Shown here piece by piece: positions 8,221 through 17,470 of a stretch of 64,000 nt of DNA (position 1 is the stretch's first letter; every line of letters begins with the position of its first letter). The stretch is from Ornithinibacillus sp. 4-3. GTDB taxonomy: Bacteria > Bacillota > Bacilli > Bacillales > Amphibacillaceae. A model generated the notes under the pieces. It was given only the letters and a program-made list of their open reading frames with translations, had not been told where the DNA came from and did not search any database. Where the stretch lies: assembly GCF_040958695.1 (NCBI RefSeq), contig NZ_CP162599.1, positions 2,700,001 to 2,764,000 on the forward strand, written 5' to 3'. A program made the position numbers and the translations under genes.

Positions 8221-9125
8221 GTGTCGTTCACCGCCTTCATAAATAAATCTTCTAATGAAGTTTGATTAATAGAAAAGCCTTGAATTGGCCAATTTTCCGA
8301 TAATGCTTTTTCTAGAATTTTCTTCCGTGTCTCTTCTTCATCCACTAAAGGAACATGTAGAACATTTTTCTCTGTATAACAATTCGTTTGAAGAAGCTGA
8401 TCGATAGCTTCTTTATAAATCTCTGCATCAGCAGGAAAATTAATAACCATTTTCTTCGTTTGGTATTTTGCACGTAATGTTTCAATAAGTCCTGATTCAA
8501 TCAAATTCCCTTGATGAAGTAAAATTAATTCATCACATACTTCGTCAGCATCAGATAAAATATGTGTAGAGAAAAGAATTGTCATCTGCTCTTTCAGCTC
8601 ATCCATTAACTCAAGTACTTCTCTACGTCCAATTGGATCTAGAGAGGATACAGGTTCATCCAATAAAAGAATTTTAGGCTCATGAATAATAGCCTGAGCA
8701 ATTCCTAGGCGTTGCTTCATTCCGCCAGAATATTTTCCAATTCTCCTATTCTTCACATCTCCTAATCCTACTTTATCTAGGAGTTTATCGGCTCTATCTG
8801 CTGCCTCTTTTTTCGTTAATTTTGCAAGCCTACCACTATATACTAAAAATTCCTTTCCGCTCATCCATGAATAGAAAACTGGATACTGTGGTAAATAACC
8901 AATCCATTGTCTGAAATCATCTTTAATTGTTTGTTCTTTAAAATCAATTTTTCCTGTGGTTGGCTTTAAAGAACCTGCCAACATTCGAAGCACCGTCGTT
9001 TTTCCAGCCCCATTTGGGCCAATTAAAGCGATACATCGTCCAGCAGTAAATAGATAATCCATTGGCTTAACAGCTTCTATTCCGCGATAAGATTTAGATA
9101 GATTTTTCACTGAAAGTAAATTCAT
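8208..9125 (-). CDS. ABC transporter ATP-binding protein (YxlF-like)
   Basis: A 305-residue ATPase subunit. Walker A GPNGAGKTT is at 36-44, the signature SGGMKQR at 133-139 and Walker B ILLLDEP at 152-158, with an H-loop in FSTHILSD. The C-terminal extension after residue 215 is typical of drug or bacitracin-type exporter ATPases. The start chosen is the ATG at 9125 because AAGGAGA sits 10 nt upstream; an in-frame TTG 7 codons earlier overlaps that site. It begins directly after the stop of the small membrane gene. Confidence 0.92.
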   Translation of the reverse strand: MNLLSVKNLSKSYRGIEAVKPMDYLFTAGRCIALIGPNGAGKTTVLRMLAGSLKPTTGKIDFKEQTIKDDFRQWIGYLPQYPVFYSWMSGKEFLVYSGRLAKLTKKEAADRADKLLDKVGLGDVKNRRIGKYSGGMKQRLGIAQAIIHEPKILLLDEPVSSLDPIGRREVLELMDELKEQMTILFSTHILSDADEVCDELILLHQGNLIESGLIETLRAKYQTKKMVINFPADAEIYKEAIDQLLQTNCYTEKNVLHVPLVDEEETRKKILEKALSENWPIQGFSINQTSLEDLFMKAVNDTCNG

Positions 9126-9126
9126 C

Positions 9127-9336
9127 TTAATATTGTCTCCTTCCAATTACAAAATAAAGTACTGGTCCGATAAGAGATAGAAATAGAATAATCGGAAGCC
9201 ATAACAATTTTGGACCATTTGTTTCTTCTGCTTTTATCCAATCAACTAGTGCAAAAATCATTATAATAAAATTAATAATAATTAGTGGTGCAACCAGTCC
9301 CCAATTTATCTCTGCAAAAACATCCATTTTCTCCAC
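9127..9336 (-). CDS. PLDc_N-domain small membrane protein (YxlE-like)
   Basis: A 69-residue protein with two transmembrane helices (about 14-33 and 45-63). It matches the phospholipase D N-terminal-type family: ALVDWIKAE between helices and the end LSLIGPVLYFVIGRRQY. In B. subtilis the similar YxlE sits beside an ABC pair and takes part in negative control of SigY. No sigma factor gene is present here; the position between the DUF1648 protein and the ATPase suggests it helps the transporter or senses membrane state (inference). Confidence 0.85.
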   Translation of the reverse strand: MEKMDVFAEINWGLVAPLIIINFIIMIFALVDWIKAEETNGPKLLWLPIILFLSLIGPVLYFVIGRRQY

Positions 9337-9338
9337 TC

Positions 9339-10448
9339 CTATCTACTTAGTAATATTGGTATGCCAGCAGCTAATGCAATAATTCCGATTAGAATTAACC
9401 ATGCAAGCGGATTAGCGAGATTTATCGTCCATCCAACTCCAAAACGTTTTTCTAAAAATAATGAAGGATCTTTTCGATTAAAATAAAATTGACCAAGTTT
9501 CCAATAATGATCATCATCACGATTTATCACTGTACCATCTGACGTTCTTACATTTTTTACACGACTCCCACCTTGACCAGTTGTAATAGTGAGTATAATC
9601 GCACCAATAATCATGATTCCTGTAATCATTAGCGAAATCACAGTCATATAACTCGCTAAAACCGTATAAATAAATGATAGCTGGATGACACTTAAAAGAA
9701 CGGTAAGCATAATTCCACTAGCAATTAGAAAAATTGACCATCTTCTTCTAAAAATAATATTTTGTTCTATCGATTCGTCTGGATTTTGGGCATTCAATTG
9801 CTGTTTAGACCTTCCGATCATCCAATTAATAAACATGAATAAAATAATCATATAAATTTGTGTAACTGGCATGATTAAAACAGATCGATATGACTTTTCC
9901 GTCCAATTGGTCACCTCGCCAGAGAAGTTATATTGCATCGGAATCTGTTCTGGAATCCTCGCATATTGTGTAAAGGTAATAAATAACGTGACAGCAACTA
10001 AAGCAAAAGCAATTAAAAACCAGTAATTAGAATGAATTAATTTTTGTTGATAAAAATTTGTTTGTAGTACAACCTTTTGTTGTCTTTGCTCATTCCATTT
10101 CTCCTGCTCTTTAAGTTGTTTCATTTGCTTATGAAACAACAAATAGATTAAAAATGAAATAATTAGAAAACCAATTATGGTTGTTGATAATACAATCCCC
10201 ATTACTTCTTCATCATTTGGAGGATAATTTCCTACGATAAAATAAAAAGTAAGTAGTATAACAATGCTAAAAACTGTCATAACTGAAGCATATTTTTTTC
10301 GCATTCTTTTTAGCTTTTCATCCATATAGACATCAGACGGAATAGAGACTCCAAAGCTCTCAGTGTGTCGTGTCCAATATGGCATACCAATCAAAAGAAT
10401 AAAAACAGGTATGAATAAAAGAATTGAAATCCAAATGATTTGATCCAT
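9339..10448 (-). CDS. DUF1648/DUF5808 membrane protein
   Basis: A 369-residue polytopic membrane protein with about nine hydrophobic segments. DUF1648 is recognisable from IPEQIPMQYNFSGEVTNW (about 175-195), the motif shared with SdpI-type immunity proteins. DUF5808 is near the C-terminus: DDDHYWKLGQFYFNRKDPS and KRFGVGWTINLANPLAW. Such proteins commonly sit after GntR regulators of the YhcF/YtrA type. It is separated by 3 bp from both neighbours in the operon. A sensor or immunity role against membrane-active peptides is plausible but not shown. Confidence 0.85.
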   Translation of the reverse strand: MDQIIWISILLFIPVFILLIGMPYWTRHTESFGVSIPSDVYMDEKLKRMRKKYASVMTVFSIVILLTFYFIVGNYPPNDEEVMGIVLSTTIIGFLIISFLIYLLFHKQMKQLKEQEKWNEQRQQKVVLQTNFYQQKLIHSNYWFLIAFALVAVTLFITFTQYARIPEQIPMQYNFSGEVTNWTEKSYRSVLIMPVTQIYMIILFMFINWMIGRSKQQLNAQNPDESIEQNIIFRRRWSIFLIASGIMLTVLLSVIQLSFIYTVLASYMTVISLMITGIMIIGAIILTITTGQGGSRVKNVRTSDGTVINRDDDHYWKLGQFYFNRKDPSLFLEKRFGVGWTINLANPLAWLILIGIIALAAGIPILLSR

Positions 10449-10451
10449 CGT

Positions 10452-10841
10452 TTAACTTTCCTCCTTAACATATGAAGTAAAAATCTCTTCACAAAGCTTC
10501 ATAAAATCTTTTTTATTTACATCTCGACAAATGGCCTCTGCAATAAGAGGATGCAATATTTCTTGCATTTCTTCTTGAAAAGATACATCTGCCTTTGGAA
10601 CTCCATCTGGGTTAATCACAACCCCTTTTTGACGATGATTTAAAATAAATCCTTTTTGTTCCAGCTCTTTATATGCTTTATTCACGGTGTGTAAATTGAT
10701 TCCGATATCTGCTGCTAATGAACGAACAGATGGCAATCGTTCACCTGCAACAAGCTCCTGCTTGGCAATACCTGCAATAATACGATGAATAAGCTGTACA
10801 TAAATTGGCGTTTTAGACTCAAACTCTAAATGAATAATCAA
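10452..10841 (-). CDS. GntR-family repressor (YhcF/YtrA type)
   Basis: A 129-residue regulator. Residues 9-75 form the GntR winged helix (TPIYVQLIHRIIAGIAKQEL, LPSVRSLAADIGINLHTVNKAYKELEQKG); the short C-terminal helical tail lacks a large ligand domain, which defines the YtrA subfamily. It is the first gene of the operon and probably represses it. A palindrome 30-52 bp upstream of the ATG (10871-10893) is the likely operator. Release is expected on exposure to cell-wall antibiotics or peptides, as for YtrA, but the inducer is unknown here. Confidence 0.9.
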   Translation of the reverse strand: MIIHLEFESKTPIYVQLIHRIIAGIAKQELVAGERLPSVRSLAADIGINLHTVNKAYKELEQKGFILNHRQKGVVINPDGVPKADVSFQEEMQEILHPLIAEAICRDVNKKDFMKLCEEIFTSYVKEES

Positions 10842-10870
10842 AGGAATCCATACTCCTTTCTAAAGAATTC

Positions 10871-10893
10871 ATGTTATACTTGTAATATAACAT
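10871..10893 (-). promoter_or_regulatory. candidate GntR operator
   Basis: ATGTTATA-N7-TATAACAT is a perfect 8-bp inverted repeat located just before the GntR gene and overlapping a TATATT-like -10 region on the minus strand. Position and symmetry suit an autorepressor dimer. Confidence 0.65.
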
Positions 10894-10923
10894 ACATTCC
10901 GAATATATCAAAGAGGTTTCATA

Positions 10924-10969
10924 AAAAACTGCCTTAATTGTTTTTATAAAAACAATTAAGGCAGTTTTT
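10924..10969. terminator. perfect 46-bp palindrome, terminator-like
   Basis: A 23-bp arm (AAAAACTGCCTTAATTG...) is repeated exactly in inverted form with no loop, giving A-runs and T-runs on both sides. It looks like an intrinsic terminator but lies between two divergent genes where no transcript needs ending. It may insulate the promoters or mark a lost gene. Confidence 0.6.
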
Positions 10970-11138
10970 CATTGGATTGGGAATTATCATTATTAAGTTG
11001 ATTTAGAAATTAGGATATGTAAGTATTATTATTTGAATGAAAAATGCAGTATTTAACAGGACGATTACCAAAAAAACCATCTTGTAGTATTAATAAAGAA
11101 GGCAAGGAAAAATAAAGAGTAATAAAAGCGAGGGAATT

Positions 11139-11786
11139 ATGGACAATATATTGTATAAGATAGCTAAATTAATCAGAAGTAATGAAAGAAAAGTCATAAT
11201 CGGTGTTTCGGGTCATGGTGCTGCTGGAAAAACAACGTTCACTAATCAACTTATAAAATTATTAGGACAAGATGATGTAAATTATATTAATACAGACCCT
11301 TACATCATTAGTACTTCTAATATGAGAAAGTATGCTGTTATTAATTACGAATATAAGAATGAAAACCACCGTTATAAGATGACAGCTTGTCACCCAGCTG
11401 CTCATAATATATCAATTTTAGAGCGTGATATACATATGATTAGAGATGGTTTAGATATTTATACATTAAGCATAGATAATACGAAGAGTAAATTGAGCTC
11501 TTCCGAAAAAAAGATACATATTATAGAAGGTATGAGTGTTGCATTTACCAATCCAGATTTATTTGATTTAAAAATTTACTTGTATACGGATGGAGAAACG
11601 GAATTAATGAGAAGGTCTTTTCGTGATGTTACTGAAAGAAGAGTAAACTTAGATTTTTTAAGGCAATCTCACGAAGAGCGTAGAATTCAATATGAGCTTT
11701 TTATGCATCCTTACCATCAGGATTTTGATATTGTTATAAGAAATTCCAATGAAGGTTTCTTTCTAGAAAAAGACAATCTAAATTAA
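11139..11786 (+). CDS. uridine-kinase-like P-loop NTPase
   Basis: A 215-residue protein of the phosphoribulokinase/uridine kinase-like class. The Walker A motif is GVSGHGAAGKTT (22-33), followed by a substrate-binding NTDPYII segment, a basic LMRRSFRDVTERR lid region and a Walker B-like HIIEGMSVAF strand (IIEG). Family members phosphorylate nucleosides, pantothenate or small metabolites; the substrate is not evident. It is monocistronic, with GCGAGGGAATT before the ATG and a perfect terminator after it. Confidence 0.75.
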   Translation: MDNILYKIAKLIRSNERKVIIGVSGHGAAGKTTFTNQLIKLLGQDDVNYINTDPYIISTSNMRKYAVINYEYKNENHRYKMTACHPAAHNISILERDIHMIRDGLDIYTLSIDNTKSKLSSSEKKIHIIEGMSVAFTNPDLFDLKIYLYTDGETELMRRSFRDVTERRVNLDFLRQSHEERRIQYELFMHPYHQDFDIVIRNSNEGFFLEKDNLN

Positions 11787-11813
11787 ATGTGATGTGTTGT
11801 AATTCAATGAGGT

Positions 11814-11854
11814 CAAAAGACCTTCAATATAGGTATTATATTGAAGGTCTTTTG
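11814..11854 (+). terminator. intrinsic terminator
   Basis: CAAAAGACCTTCAATATA and its exact inverse complement form an 18-bp stem with a 5-nt loop, 27 bp after the kinase-like gene. Confidence 0.85.
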
Positions 11855-11981
11855 ATACAAGAAAATATTCTTTTAATAAATTTTTACCCATTTGTTAATT
11901 CGTATATCCTTGATATAAATCAGGCTATAATGATCTGTTTAAACTTAAAATTTCTCAATACAGTTCTCGCAAAAAAACCGT

Positions 11982-12161
11982 TCACTCTTCATCTTCCTGC
12001 TGGTGTTTCTTCGGCAGACGACCAGCCCGCTTGACTGCATCGCGTAAGATAAATTCTAGATGGCTGTTAACACTTCGAAATTCATCCTTTGCCCATGCTT
12101 GCAAGACATCGTATAATTTCGGGTCTATGCGCAAAGGAAAGCTCTTCTTTTTATTCGACAT
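11982..12161 (-). CDS. Arc-like ribbon-helix-helix small protein
   Basis: A 59-residue basic protein: MSNKKKSFPLRIDPKLYDVL, then AWAKDEFRSVNSHLEFILRDAVKRAGR. This is the Arc/ribbon-helix-helix pattern: a strand with alternating residues (SFPLRI), helix A, and a conserved SVN turn before helix B. AAAGGGG precedes the ATG. It starts 97 bp past the SPFH gene on the same strand and is probably in its operon. In related Bacillaceae small Arc-domain proteins accompany SPFH genes; a DNA-binding role is likely but the target is unknown. Confidence 0.8.
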   Translation of the reverse strand: MSNKKKSFPLRIDPKLYDVLQAWAKDEFRSVNSHLEFILRDAVKRAGRLPKKHQQEDEE

Positions 12162-12258
12162 AGAACCCCTTCTTTCTTATCAATATTTTCATCTTCAACT
12201 TATCTAAGTATCGCCTAATGAGTAACATTTTGACAAGTGGTTTAGATGGAAAAATCAT

Positions 12259-13104
12259 TTATTGATATAGAGATCCCGTGTTAAGGACTGGCTGTGTACC
12301 ATTTTCCGACACAATTGCTACTAATAAATTATTAATCATTGTCACTCGACGTTCATCATCCAATTCAATAATTCCTTCTTGTTCAATTTTTTCAATTGCA
12401 TGCTGAACCATACCTACAGCACCTTCCACAATTAATTTACGCGCTTCGATAATAGCACTTGCTTGTTGACGTTGTAACATAGCTTGAGCAATTTCAGTAG
12501 AATATGCTAAATGTGTTAATCGTGTTTCAATCACTTCTACACCTGCTACCTTTAAACGCTCTTGCAATTCTACTGCTAACTCGTCTGAAATCCCTTCCGT
12601 ATTGCTCCGTAAAGTGAGTACTGAATCATCAAATGAATCATAAGGATATTTTGTTGCTACTGCCCGAATTGCAGTTTCACTTTGAATAGATACAAATTGC
12701 TCATATTTATCAACATCAAAAATAGCCTTTGCTGAATCTACCACTTTAAAAACAATAACCGCTGCAATTTCAATGGGATTACCATTTATATCGTTTACTT
12801 TTAATGTTTTACTATTAAAGTTACGGACACGTAAGGAGACTATTTTACGTACTGAAAATGGAACAGTAATTAAAATACCTTCTTGGCGTATACTCCCCAT
12901 ATATTTCCCAAGAAAAATGACAACTGCTGCTTGATTCGGTTGAACTAATGTAACTCCACTTCCCAGTGCTGCAGCAATAAGTAATGCAATTACTCCAATA
13001 ATAAATTGTTGTTGAATAAAACTAAAAACCGTTGCACCAATAAGCAGAATAATAATGAAAATACCTACATAACCATTGATCGTCCAAGCTTTTTTCTCCT
13101 GCAT
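12259..13104 (-). CDS. SPFH/band-7 domain membrane protein
   Basis: A 281-residue protein with two N-terminal transmembrane helices (about 10-50) followed by an SPFH domain: [45 protein letters not shown] and the [18 protein letters not shown] helix. Such proteins oligomerise at the membrane and organise lipid microdomains or proteases. The start chosen is the ATG with GAGGAG eight bases upstream; a GTG three codons earlier overlaps that site. The Arc-like gene follows. The partner is unknown. Confidence 0.88.
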   Translation of the reverse strand: MQEKKAWTINGYVGIFIIILLIGATVFSFIQQQFIIGVIALLIAAALGSGVTLVQPNQAAVVIFLGKYMGSIRQEGILITVPFSVRKIVSLRVRNFNSKTLKVNDINGNPIEIAAVIVFKVVDSAKAIFDVDKYEQFVSIQSETAIRAVATKYPYDSFDDSVLTLRSNTEGISDELAVELQERLKVAGVEVIETRLTHLAYSTEIAQAMLQRQQASAIIEARKLIVEGAVGMVQHAIEKIEQEGIIELDDERRVTMINNLLVAIVSENGTQPVLNTGSLYQ

Positions 13105-13231
13105 TTTATTCACTCCTCTATAATCAAATCATTTATATATTAAAATGATATCACTTTAATATAACTTTATGCAAGAATTATCTTTTAAGAAGTCGGAATT
13201 TCAAGTATCAATTTTTGAAAGATTAAATATC

Positions 13232-13265
13232 TAAACAAAAAAACCCTGAGAAAATTTTCTCAGGG
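13232..13265 (-). terminator. intrinsic terminator of clpE
   Basis: CCCTGAGAAAA and TTTTCTCAGGG form an 11-bp palindrome, followed on the minus strand by a run of seven T. It lies 13 bp past the clpE stop. Confidence 0.9.
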
Positions 13266-13277
13266 GGCATTTATACA

Positions 13278-15416
13278 TTATTTACTTTGTACAACGATCT
13301 CTTCATCTACTACATCTACTTGTACATGGTCAATTTCATCATTTTCTAATAAGAGATCTGTTAATTGATCTTCAATTTTATCTTGAATAACTCGGCGTAA
13401 AGGTCTAGCACCAAATCGCTTATCGTAGCCAAGTCTCACTAATTCTTGCTTCGCTTCATCTGAAATAGCGATTTGAATATTACGTTCTTCCACTGTTTCT
13501 TCTAGCTCGACAAGCATTAAGTCTACAATTTGTAGTAAATCTTCTTCTGTTAATTCATTAAATGGAATAATCGCATCAAATCGATTTAGAAACTCTGGTT
13601 TAAAGTAATTATTTAAGTTTTCTAGGATAGATACTGACTCGTGGTTCGGTGAATTAAATCCAACGTTTGTGATTTTATCGCCAGTTCCAGCATTACTTGT
13701 CATAATAATTACCGTATCCTTAAAGCTAACTGTACGACCATGAGAATCTGTCAAATGACCATCTTCCATAATTTGTAGGAACATATTCTGTACATCTGGA
13801 TGTGCTTTTTCAATTTCGTCTAATAAAAGAATTGAGTATGGGTTGCGACGAATTCTTTCCGTTAACTGTCCTGCCTCCTCATGTCCTACATATCCTGGAG
13901 GTGAACCAATAATTTTTGATACAGAATGCCTTTCCATGTATTCACTCATATCTAAGCGAACATATGCGTCACGACTTCCAAATAATTCTTCAGCTAGAAC
14001 CTTCGTTAGCTCTGTCTTACCTACTCCAGTAGGCCCAACAAATAAGAAAGATCCAATTGGTCGATGTTTTGCCTTTAATCCTGCTCTACTACGACGGATA
14101 GCCTTAGCAATCTTATCGACTGCTTCTTTTTGACCAATTACTTTTGCACCTAATTGTACGGCTAAATTTTGCATTTTTTTCTGTTCATCAGCTTGTAGTT
14201 TCGTAACAGGAATACCTGTTTTTTCTTCTACAATCAATTGTACATCTTCTAAAGTAACTTCAGCATGTGCTTCTTTAGCATTTTCTTTTGCTTTCTCTAA
14301 TTGCTTTTGTAATTGTATTTCTTGGAATCGTAAGTTAGCAGCTCTTTCATAATCTTCTACTTCTGCTGCTGCTTCCTTCTCCTTAACGATTTCCTGCAAA
14401 CGGAGTTCAATCGAATCAGAATCTTTCTCTCCATTTAATAAATTAATTCGTGAACCAACTTCATCCATTAAATCAATTGCTTTATCTGGTAAGAATCGAT
14501 CTTGAATATAACGTGCAGAAAGTGCAACAAATGCTTCAATAATCTCATCTGAGTACTTCACTTCATGAAATGCCTCGTAACGATCTTTAATTCCATGTAA
14601 AATTTGAATAGCATCCTCTTTAGATGGCTCTTTCACAATAATTGGTTGGAAACGACGTTCTAATGCAGCATCTTTTTCAATTTGACGATATTCTTTTAAT
14701 GTTGTTGCCCCAATGATCTGCATATCCCCACGAGCTAGAGCAGGTTTTAAAATATTTCCGGCATCCATTTGTGAATTCTCCGCAGAGCCAGCTCCAACAA
14801 GTAAATGAATCTCATCAATAAATACAATTACTTCCTCACGGTTGCGAATTTCTTCAATTAATTGCTTCATACGCTCTTCAAATTGTCCTCGAATACCTGT
14901 ATTAGCAACTAATGACGCTACATCGAGAATATATACTTCCTTGTCCATCAATTTAGCAGGTACATCGCCTTCGACAATTTTTACAGCTAAGCCTTCCGCA
15001 ATTGCTGTTTTACCTACGCCTGGTTCCCCAATAAGCACTGGATTATTTTTATTTCGACGATTTAATGTCTCAATAACTCGCTTAATTTCATTTGTTCTAC
15101 CAATTACTGGATCAATTTCATTTGCTCTTGCCTCATCTGTTACATTTTTACCTAATTGATCAAGGAGACCTTGTTGTTTATTCTTTTGTTTCTGCTTTGT
15201 TTGTACATTTCCTTGAGGAAAGCCACCTTGGAAAAATCGTTTAGCAAAATCATCATTTGCTCCACCAAAAGATGAGAAGCCTGTTGAACCAAACATTTGA
15301 CCTTGTAGCTCTTTATAACATTCCTGGCAAACCTGTAATTGCATTTTTTGACCATTTATTTGTACGGCTAATTTAATATTTGCTTCATTTGTTTGACAAT
15401 GTTGGCATTTCATCAT
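13278..15416 (-). CDS. clpE: ATP-dependent Clp protease ATPase subunit ClpE
   Basis: A 712-residue HSP100 unfoldase that works with ClpP. The N-terminal zinc finger is present (Cys4, Cys7, Cys30, Cys33), which distinguishes ClpE from ClpC. AAA module 1 has Walker A GEPGVGKT at 130-137; a UVR/coiled-coil linker follows ([13 protein letters not shown]); module 2 has GPTGVGKT at about 457-464 and the ClpP loop region. Transcription is from a near-consensus sigma-A promoter overlapped by two CtsR boxes, so it is heat and disulphide-stress inducible through CtsR. AAAGGAGGAAG precedes the double ATG. Confidence 0.97.
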   Translation of the reverse strand: MMKCQHCQTNEANIKLAVQINGQKMQLQVCQECYKELQGQMFGSTGFSSFGGANDDFAKRFFQGGFPQGNVQTKQKQKNKQQGLLDQLGKNVTDEARANEIDPVIGRTNEIKRVIETLNRRNKNNPVLIGEPGVGKTAIAEGLAVKIVEGDVPAKLMDKEVYILDVASLVANTGIRGQFEERMKQLIEEIRNREEVIVFIDEIHLLVGAGSAENSQMDAGNILKPALARGDMQIIGATTLKEYRQIEKDAALERRFQPIIVKEPSKEDAIQILHGIKDRYEAFHEVKYSDEIIEAFVALSARYIQDRFLPDKAIDLMDEVGSRINLLNGEKDSDSIELRLQEIVKEKEAAAEVEDYERAANLRFQEIQLQKQLEKAKENAKEAHAEVTLEDVQLIVEEKTGIPVTKLQADEQKKMQNLAVQLGAKVIGQKEAVDKIAKAIRRSRAGLKAKHRPIGSFLFVGPTGVGKTELTKVLAEELFGSRDAYVRLDMSEYMERHSVSKIIGSPPGYVGHEEAGQLTERIRRNPYSILLLDEIEKAHPDVQNMFLQIMEDGHLTDSHGRTVSFKDTVIIMTSNAGTGDKITNVGFNSPNHESVSILENLNNYFKPEFLNRFDAIIPFNELTEEDLLQIVDLMLVELEETVEERNIQIAISDEAKQELVRLGYDKRFGARPLRRVIQDKIEDQLTDLLLENDEIDHVQVDVVDEEIVVQSK

Positions 15417-15530
15417 TAACTTCCTCCTTTTATTTATCTTAATTTATACAGTCATCTGTTATACGAGTTGTTTAGTTAAATACATAGGTCTTAACAGCTG
15501 TCATCCTTTCTGTTATAAAAGGGTTTTGAC

Positions 15531-15547
15531 TTTGACTAACTTTGACC
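15531..15547 (-). promoter_or_regulatory. CtsR operator 1 of clpE
   Basis: Read on the minus strand: GGTCAAA-GTT-AGTCAAA, a direct heptad repeat with 3-nt spacing that matches the CtsR consensus. It covers the expected transcription start. A further GTCAAAA heptad abuts it at 15524-15530. Confidence 0.9.
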
Positions 15548-15555
15548 TTAATCAT

Positions 15556-15584
15556 ATTATACTCTGACCTTTTTTGACTTTCAA
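15556..15584 (-). promoter_or_regulatory. clpE sigma-A promoter with CtsR operator 2
   Basis: Minus strand TTGAAA (15579-15584), a 17-bp spacer and TATAAT (15556-15561). Inside the spacer is AGTCAAA-AAA-GGTCAGA (15563-15579), a second CtsR box with one mismatch. Confidence 0.9.
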
Positions 15585-15682
15585 GTACTTTTTACCATTT
15601 TTTTTACTTTTTTCTTTAATATGTAGGATTAAATATTGTTCAAACGTAAACTAACGTCCCCTACGCCTTCTAAAATCACCAG

Positions 15683-15717
15683 AAAAAATGCCCAATTAAA
15701 ATTTGATTTAACTGGGC
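15683..15717 (-). terminator. intrinsic terminator of yfkD-pdaA
   Basis: GCCCAATTAAA/TTTAACTGGGC hairpin (minus strand GCCCAGTTAAA first), followed by TTTTTTCT on the minus strand; 11 bp beyond the pdaA stop. Confidence 0.85.
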
Positions 15718-15727
15718 GTCTGATATA

Positions 15728-16501
15728 TTAAGTTATGGATGGTATATTGTTTTTGACCAATAGATCATTTAAGCTTTTAAATTGATAGCCTTGTCGTTTT
15801 AATTCTACAATCACGCGTTCCAATGCTTTGGCATTGTCTTCAGATACCGTATGCAATAAAATGATTGCACCAGGATGAATTTGTTCTATGATTTGATCAT
15901 ATGCATATTGCCAGCCTTTTTGTTTATTCGTATCCCAATCATGGAATGCAACCGACCAGAAAACATGAACATATCCTAATTCCTCTGCATGAGCTAATGT
16001 TTGTTCGGAAAAAGTTCCCCGCGGTGGTCTGAGAAAATTCATTTCCTTTTGATCAGATATTTTTGCTACTGCATCTTTCACTAAATCCAATTCTTTTTTT
16101 ATCTCTTCCTTAGATAATGTTGTAAAATCTGGATGGCTATGGGAGTGATTTCCGATAATATGTCCATCCTCAACCATCCTCTTAATTAATGCAGGCTGGT
16201 CCTTCACATAATGACCAGTTACAAAAAAGGTTGCAGGTACATTTAATTTCTTCAAGGTATCTAAAATTTCCTCTGTATATCCTTGTTCATAACCATTATC
16301 AAAGGTTAAATAAATGTTCTTTTCCTCTGAAAAATCGGCATAGTATGCTTGATGCCCTTCAATAATTTCTTTATATTTACCTACGTCTGGAATTTCTTGA
16401 TTATTATTCTTCTGATAGCCCCAGCCATAGCCCGCTGCTTCTACAATATTTGTTCCCAACATGAAACTAAGTGCGCAAAAAATTACAAATAATATTCTCA
16501 T
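15728..16501 (-). CDS. pdaA: muramic-delta-lactam peptidoglycan de-N-acetylase PdaA
   Basis: A 257-residue secreted polysaccharide deacetylase (B. subtilis PdaA 263). A signal peptide occupies residues 1-22 (cleavage near VEAA). NodB motifs: TFDNGYE (Asp68), the zinc pair His119 and His123 in NHSHSHPD, RPPRGTFS, and LLHTVSEDN at the end. PdaA removes the N-acetyl group of muramic acid during muramic-delta-lactam formation in spore cortex. The ATG overlaps the yfkD stop by 4 bp (ATGA), so the two genes are coupled. Sporulation-specific expression is expected from the family. Confidence 0.93.
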   Translation of the reverse strand: MRILFVIFCALSFMLGTNIVEAAGYGWGYQKNNNQEIPDVGKYKEIIEGHQAYYADFSEEKNIYLTFDNGYEQGYTEEILDTLKKLNVPATFFVTGHYVKDQPALIKRMVEDGHIIGNHSHSHPDFTTLSKEEIKKELDLVKDAVAKISDQKEMNFLRPPRGTFSEQTLAHAEELGYVHVFWSVAFHDWDTNKQKGWQYAYDQIIEQIHPGAIILLHTVSEDNAKALERVIVELKRQGYQFKSLNDLLVKNNIPSIT

Positions 16502-17316
16502 TCTGCTTCAGTCCCTTGCTTCAATTGAAAAGAGAAAGTTAAATAATCCTGAAGTGGCATCCAAGCTGCAATCCCTTGCTTCGTTACATTTTTTAGAATA
16601 ATTTCTGTTTCTTTTCCTTTTAATTGCACATATACTTCACCAAATACAATCTGTCCTTTTTCATATACTGCTGGTACAAATGTCGTTAATGTCCCAGCTT
16701 TATTTGGTGGAATAGTGTATGCATTTTCCTTTTTTGTTCCTTGACCAATAGTTGTTTGAAAAGTCAATGGAAGATCCGTTTTCTTTCTTGCAGCAAATAA
16801 CATCATTTGTTTTACAGCATCTGCATGTTCTATTTTACTTGTTAGTACTCCACTTATTTGTTTGGTTACATTTTGGTCGTAATGGAGCTTCTGATTCACT
16901 GTTGATTCAATATTATTCCATTCATTTTCATGGACTTTTTGATACTCCCAATTGACCTTTGTTTCCTTTGTTTCATATTGAATTGGCCAACGTCCAAGAT
17001 AAATCATTCCACGATATCCAATAGCTATTGGTGAAGGTTTGATTGTTGTTTCATTTAATAATTCAATTAATGCCTGATTATCAATATTGTACTTTAATCC
17101 ATCTATCCATCCTTTTGTTGTTTCACTTGCTTCGACCTCTTCATCAGCCTCGTTATTATTTGTGTATGTGTTTTCTTTATCTATTGGTAACACATGATTA
17201 GGAATGGTAAAAGGAGTGGAATCTGACTTCTTATCAGCGGCAAATGTTAAAGCAGGATAAAATAAATTAAAAATAAGAAAGAGCAAAAATGTCTTTTTCC
17301 AGATCTTTTTTTGCAT
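16498..17316 (-). CDS. yfkD: YfkD-like secreted protein
   Basis: A 272-residue protein with an N-terminal signal peptide (KKTFLLFLIFNLFYPALTFAA, cleavage after about 27) and an otherwise soluble beta-rich sequence. Family landmarks are IPNHVLPIDKENTYTNN and the C-terminal GIAAWMPLQDYLTFSF. B. subtilis YfkD (264 aa) is uncharacterised. Here it is the promoter-proximal partner of pdaA, with a 4-bp overlap, suggesting a role in the spore or cell envelope (inference). Confidence 0.88.
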   Translation of the reverse strand: MQKKIWKKTFLLFLIFNLFYPALTFAADKKSDSTPFTIPNHVLPIDKENTYTNNNEADEEVEASETTKGWIDGLKYNIDNQALIELLNETTIKPSPIAIGYRGMIYLGRWPIQYETKETKVNWEYQKVHENEWNNIESTVNQKLHYDQNVTKQISGVLTSKIEHADAVKQMMLFAARKKTDLPLTFQTTIGQGTKKENAYTIPPNKAGTLTTFVPAVYEKGQIVFGEVYVQLKGKETEIILKNVTKQGIAAWMPLQDYLTFSFQLKQGTEAE

Positions 17317-17470
17317 CCATACATCTCCCTTCTTTTCCTTTTAGCTTTTTCGTAACGAGTCAAATATATACATTTGATAAATGGTAACATTTTCAGCAAG
17401 CTAATATTTTTTGTTTTTTTAGAAAATATGTTAAATTTAATTTAATTTTATAAAGAAGGTGTTGAAAAAA

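Noticed and set aside
11789..12034. Plus-strand 81-codon ORF
   Set aside because: It runs through the kinase gene terminator and then antisense to the Arc-like gene; no similarity.
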